Assembly: GCA_019419955.1 (NCBI GenBank)
Contig: JAHZIB010000020.1
Span: 1-26,128, forward strand
Origin: Clostridiales bacterium
Lineage (GTDB): Bacteria > Bacillota > Clostridia > TANB77 > CAG-508
DNA: 26,128 nucleotides
Direction: 5' to 3'
Below are positions 23,511 through 26,128 of the stretch, piece by piece. Numbering within the stretch: the first letter of the stretch is position 1; the number at the start of each line of letters is the position of its first letter. Both the position numbers and the translations under genes were made by a program. Below the pieces are notes generated by a model. The model searched no databases. It saw only the letters and a program-made list of their open reading frames with translations, and was not told the DNA's origin.

Positions 23511-24863
23511 TTTTACTTACCTCCATTAAACTACTTTTTCTTTTACTCTAATTTCTCCAATTATTCTATTTGTTTCTTTCTGTGGAAATTTCTTATCATC
23601 ACTTATTAGTTCAACTAACTTAAATAACTTTTCTCCATTATCATTTGTTTCATCTATCGTAAGATATTTCTTTTGATAACCTTTTTTAGGTGCGTCTAAA
23701 TTTTTTAGTTCATAATAAGAAACTTCATAATAATTATTTAATCTTTCTATATATTCTTTTAATTCTTTTCTATCCATTAATACTGTAGATGTGATTTCTA
23801 TTTCTTCTTTTCCTTTTGTACATGGTATTGAAACATCAAACATACCTAAGTCCATAAGTTTATATATTTGCTCAAGAAAATTACTTCTAAATTTTATATT
23901 TTCTATTTTGTAAAAATCTTTACTACTTTTTTCAAGTGTGATACTTTCTATAAACTTAGAAATAAACTCTTGTTTTTCCTCTTTTGTTTTATTATTCCAT
24001 TCTGCCATAAGCATATCTTTAAACTTATTTGAACGAATTAACTTTTCTTTTTCGACATCCCTATCTGCCATTATTTGTTGTGGGCTAAATGTTTGCTTAT
24101 TTATATCTATTGTTGCAATTCGTTTTTGTTCTAGTAGATTTAGTTTTTCTTCTATAACTCTATAATCTTCTTCAAAATCATTTACTTCCACAATTCCTTT
24201 AATATATGCTTCCTTTATTCTGTTCTTTTGATTTTTCAAAGAAGAAATTTCTTTATCTAATTTTTCTGTTTTTTGTTCTTTCTTATCTGCTAAAACAGGA
24301 AAGAAATATTTTTTAACTGTCATATCATATTCAATTAAATTCATTATTAAAAACATAACTGAATCTTCAACCCAATCCTCTCTTAAATAAGTTTTACAAT
24401 CTGAACAGTGATAGTACATATACTTTTTCTTTTGTCCACCAGAGCCTTTACATTGCATTATTTTGCCACATTTAGGACATAATAACTTTTGCATAAAGAT
24501 ATACACTCTATCCCTACAAAATGCTCTTTGATTTTTCTCTTTTTGTGCTTGTACATCTTCAAACATCGCCCTTGTTATGATAGACTCTACTACATTCATA
24601 TAAACAACTGGCTCTTTTCCTTGAACATTTTTATATTGTTCAAAATCTCCAACATAAATTTTGTTGCTTATTATCTTTGCAATAGTTGTATCTTTCCACT
24701 TTTTATTGTTTTGTGTTGGTATTCCTTCTTTATTTAATATATTTGCTATTGATTGATAACTTTTGCCCTCCAAGTACATATTAAATATTCTTAATACTAA
24801 ATCTTTTGTAGTTTCATCAATTATCATTTTCTTGTTTTCTCTTTTGTACCCTAATGGGCAAGT

Positions 24864-24867
24864 TCCG
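24864..24867 (-). other. Frameshift site 3 (CGGA at Gly159)
   Basis: The minus strand reads GTA CCT C GGA ACT TGC; without the C this is VPGTCPLGY, the start of the recombinase domain. Confidence 0.85.
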
Positions 24868-24975
24868 AGGTACATGTCCAGATTTTATTGCTCCTACCAT
24901 TCCAAATTTTGTTCTTTCTGATACTATTTCAATCTCTAATTGTGAAAGAACTGTTAACATTCTTACAAAAAATCT

Positions 24976-24979
24976 TCCG
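24976..24979 (-). other. Frameshift site 2 (CGGA at Gly122)
   Basis: The minus strand reads GCT AAT C GGA AGA TTT; without the C this is SANGRFFVRML, a conserved recombinase motif. In the unshifted frame translation stops 17 codons later. Confidence 0.9.
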
Positions 24980-25273
24980 ATTAGCTGAAGATGTATTTAC
25001 ATCATCTCTATCGCAAATGAGGTAGCAATTATGCTTTTCTAACTCTGATATTAATACCTCTAAATCTCTAACAGACCTTGTAACTCTATCTAGTTTATAG
25101 GCTACAATATAATTAATTTTACCTGCTTTCATATCTTCTAGCATTTGCCTAAATGCTGGTCTGTTTGTCATATCTTTTGCTGATATTCCTGCATCTTTAT
25201 AAACTTTAAATATCTCATAGTCTTTATATTTACAAAGTGCTTTTAACTTTTCCTCCTGTTCTCCTAAACTAAA

Positions 25274-25277
25274 TCCG
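25274..25277 (-). other. Frameshift site 1 (CGGA at Gly23)
   Basis: The minus strand reads AGG GAA C GGA TTT AGT; without the C this is AREGFSLGEQ, one of the best conserved motifs of large serine recombinases. In the unshifted frame a TAG follows after two codons. Confidence 0.9.
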
Positions 25278-25402
25278 TTCCCTTGCTTGATCTTCTGTAC
25301 TAACTCTAATGTAGATTCCTGCTACTTTCCTTTCTTCATTCATTTCTACAAATATCCTCCTTCCAAATTTTATGAATAGAAAGGCAATTTTACATTATAT
25401 GC

Positions 25403-25445
25403 AAAAAAGTGCCACATAGCATAGTTTTAGCTATTAGCACTTTTC
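25403..25445 (-). terminator. Terminator-like hairpin upstream of the recombinase
   Basis: The minus strand has AAAAGTGC and GCACTTTTTTGC around an inner TAATAGC/GCTATG stem. It would stop transcription from 25554-25841 before the recombinase. Confidence 0.65.
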
Positions 25446-25553
25446 GAGTTTTTATAATTTTATTATTATCACTTTAATTTCATTTTTACATCAATAAATA
25501 AACCAATATAGTATAATTTTTTAAAAAACTCTAAAATGCTTTGCCGTTCTATG

Positions 25554-25841
25554 TTATGTATTACCATCTGCTATGCACTCTTGTAATTTGGATAGCGGAT
25601 ATTTTGTACTTAAATCATTTACATAGAAATAATCGTGTTCATTAAAGAATAGGTACAATCTATTTTTAATAATTACTCTATGGGGCTCTACATACGCTAT
25701 ATTGGTATGTTCAATTATTCTTAAACAACCATTAATTATTTGTGGCTGTTCTTTTCCATTAAATTCTAAACGGCATGCCCATTCGATTTTAGAGTATAGT
25801 TCTTTACTCATATTGATTTCTTTTTTAATTATATGTAACAT
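25554..25841 (-). CDS. Small protein of unknown function
   Basis: A protein of about 95 residues with no recognised domain. After a short basic start the body reads MSKELYSKIEWACRLEFNGK, IINGCLRIIEHTNIAYVEPH and LYLFFNEHDYFYVNDLSTKY, suggesting a compact beta-rich soluble protein. The start is uncertain: ATG at 25841 lies 13 bases after GGAGG, and a second ATG at 25811 gives 85 residues. It lies between the rRNA-operon terminator and the recombinase and could belong to either the chromosome or the element. Confidence 0.55.
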   Translation of the reverse strand: MLHIIKKEINMSKELYSKIEWACRLEFNGKEQPQIINGCLRIIEHTNIAYVEPHRVIIKNRLYLFFNEHDYFYVNDLSTKYPLSKLQECIADGNT

Positions 25842-25880
25842 AATACCACAAAAACCTCCTTTTTTCAATATTTTTGGTCA

Positions 25881-25909
25881 AAAAAAGACCGTTTCTTTTG
25901 AAACGGTTT
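25881..25909 (-). terminator. Terminator of the rRNA/tRNA operon
   Basis: Arms ACCGTTTC and GAAACGGT around TTTT, followed on the minus strand by TTTTTTT. It lies about 85 bases after tRNA-Asn. Confidence 0.85.
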
Positions 25910-25991
25910 CAGTTTTTGTGTTCGTCAATTTTTTGTAGTCTTGAAATCAAGTTATATCAAGGCTTTTAAAAAGTTCGACGAAAACTCTTAT

Positions 25992-26067
25992 TGGCTCTCC
26001 GTGTTGGACTCGAACCAACGACCTATCGGTTAACAGCCGAGCGCTCTACCAACTGAGCTAACGGAGA
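25992..26067 (-). tRNA. tRNA-Asn (anticodon GTT), CCA encoded
   Basis: A 76-base cloverleaf on the minus strand: acceptor TCTCCGT/ACGGAGA, D-loop AGCTCAGTTGGTAGAGC, anticodon loop CTGTTAA, T-loop GGTTCGAGTCC, discriminator G and encoded CCA. It directly follows 5S rRNA, as is common in Firmicute rRNA operons. Confidence 0.97.
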
Positions 26068-26074
26068 ATATATA

Positions 26075-26128
26075 CTGGCGACAACCTATTTTCTCAGCAG
26101 GGTAACCCACAAATATCGTCGGCACATT
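26075..26128 (-). rRNA. 5S ribosomal RNA, 3' part (runs off window)
   Basis: The minus strand reads GCCGACGATATTTGTGGGTT, then ACCCTGCTGAGAAAATAGG and TTGTCGCCAGT, the conserved 3' half of bacterial 5S rRNA. Its 5' half and the rest of the rRNA operon are beyond the window. The 3' end is about 8 bases from tRNA-Asn. Confidence 0.85.

Larger units (their letters stand above)
23526..25343 (-). pseudogene. Serine recombinase (TnpX-type) interrupted by three +1 frameshifts
   Basis: ATG at 25343 follows GGAGG by 12 bases. Removing one C at each of 25277, 24979 and 24867 gives a continuous 604-residue recombinase. Residues ~5-150 are the resolvase domain (VAGIYIRVST with catalytic Ser, AREGFSLGEQ, AGISAKDMTNRPAF, YIVAYKLDRVTRS, TVLSQLEIEIVSERT). 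Next come the recombinase domain (PLGYKRENKK, FNMYLEGKSYQSIANILNKE, WKDTTIAKIISNKIYVG), a zinc ribbon (LCPKCGK ... YHCSDCKTYL) and a C-terminal coiled coil. It would excise and insert the element. In the standard frames only 24929-25171 and 23526-24875 are open. All three breaks are the same lesion, an extra C before an in-frame GGA codon, so recoding is possible; otherwise the element is immobile. Confidence 0.88.
13323..25430. mobile_element. Tn4451-like mobilizable transposon with defence-type cargo (limits approximate)
   Basis: Serine recombinase, tnpV, oriT, mobC and relaxase occur together in the order seen in the Tn4451 family, followed by two cargo operons on the same strand. Candidate ends are CTATAACTATGCTTT at 13323-13337 and its inverted near-copy at 25416-25430 (13 of 15 bases). 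The right copy is inside a terminator-like hairpin, so the exact limits are uncertain. The content clearly differs from the core genes on the left (rdgB) and the rRNA operon on the right. Confidence 0.6.

Noticed and set aside
21221..25990. A suppressor tRNA encoded within the element to explain CGGA decoding
   Set aside because: I looked for a T-loop motif and cloverleaf on both strands and found only tRNA-Asn at the edge; any such tRNA would lie outside the window.
25992..26067. tRNA-Asn as the integration site
   Set aside because: The tRNA is intact, followed by its own terminator, and no duplicate of its 3' end was seen near 13200-13400; the recombinase is also of the serine type.
1..26128. 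CRISPR array
   Set aside because: No regularly spaced direct repeats were seen anywhere in the window.

Overview
The window is AT-rich, low-GC Firmicute DNA from a spore-forming member of the Clostridia. A germination protease gene (gpr), strong GGAGG ribosome binding sites, frequent TTG/GTG starts and a clostridial-style prepilin support this. Species cannot be named from the sequence. The standard code fits the core genes.

Positions 1-13200 are mostly chromosomal core. From the left: the 5' part of a pilin-like gene; a short ORF broken by an 11-unit CT/GA repeat that looks phase variable; gpr (+); a GC-richer pair of unknown genes (HTH protein and coiled-coil protein) separated by a large palindrome; an LCP cell-wall ligase (+); a small unknown gene; ruvC-holA (-); murB-yvcK-glycogen debranching enzyme (-), with a short upstream ORF coupled to murB; and rdgB (-). 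Pieces of a dispersed, coding-like repeat family lie between these genes.

About 13300-25450 looks like one integrated mobilizable transposon of the Tn4451 type, all on the minus strand. Its backbone is serine recombinase, tnpV, a probable oriT, mobC and a MobP/Q-type relaxase. Its cargo forms two operons that start from nearly identical palindromic leaders. The first is NUDIX-YdcF(broken)-HAD phosphatase. The second is DUF1016 PD-(D/E)XK nuclease, an RloC/PrrC-like AAA_13 ATPase with candidate zinc hook and candidate anticodon-nuclease triad, a short-chain dehydrogenase, a methyltransferase and a C39-like peptidase (broken). The second operon is the best candidate for an undescribed defence module.

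The strangest signal is in the recombinase. The gene is broken by exactly three +1 frameshifts. Each is a single extra C directly before an in-frame GGA glycine codon (CGGA), and removing the three bases restores a clean 604-residue recombinase. This could be three-fold programmed +1 or quadruplet decoding that gates transposition, or an artefact or decay.

The right edge (25880-26128) is the 3' end of a ribosomal RNA operon: 5S rRNA, tRNA-Asn and a terminator, all on the minus strand.
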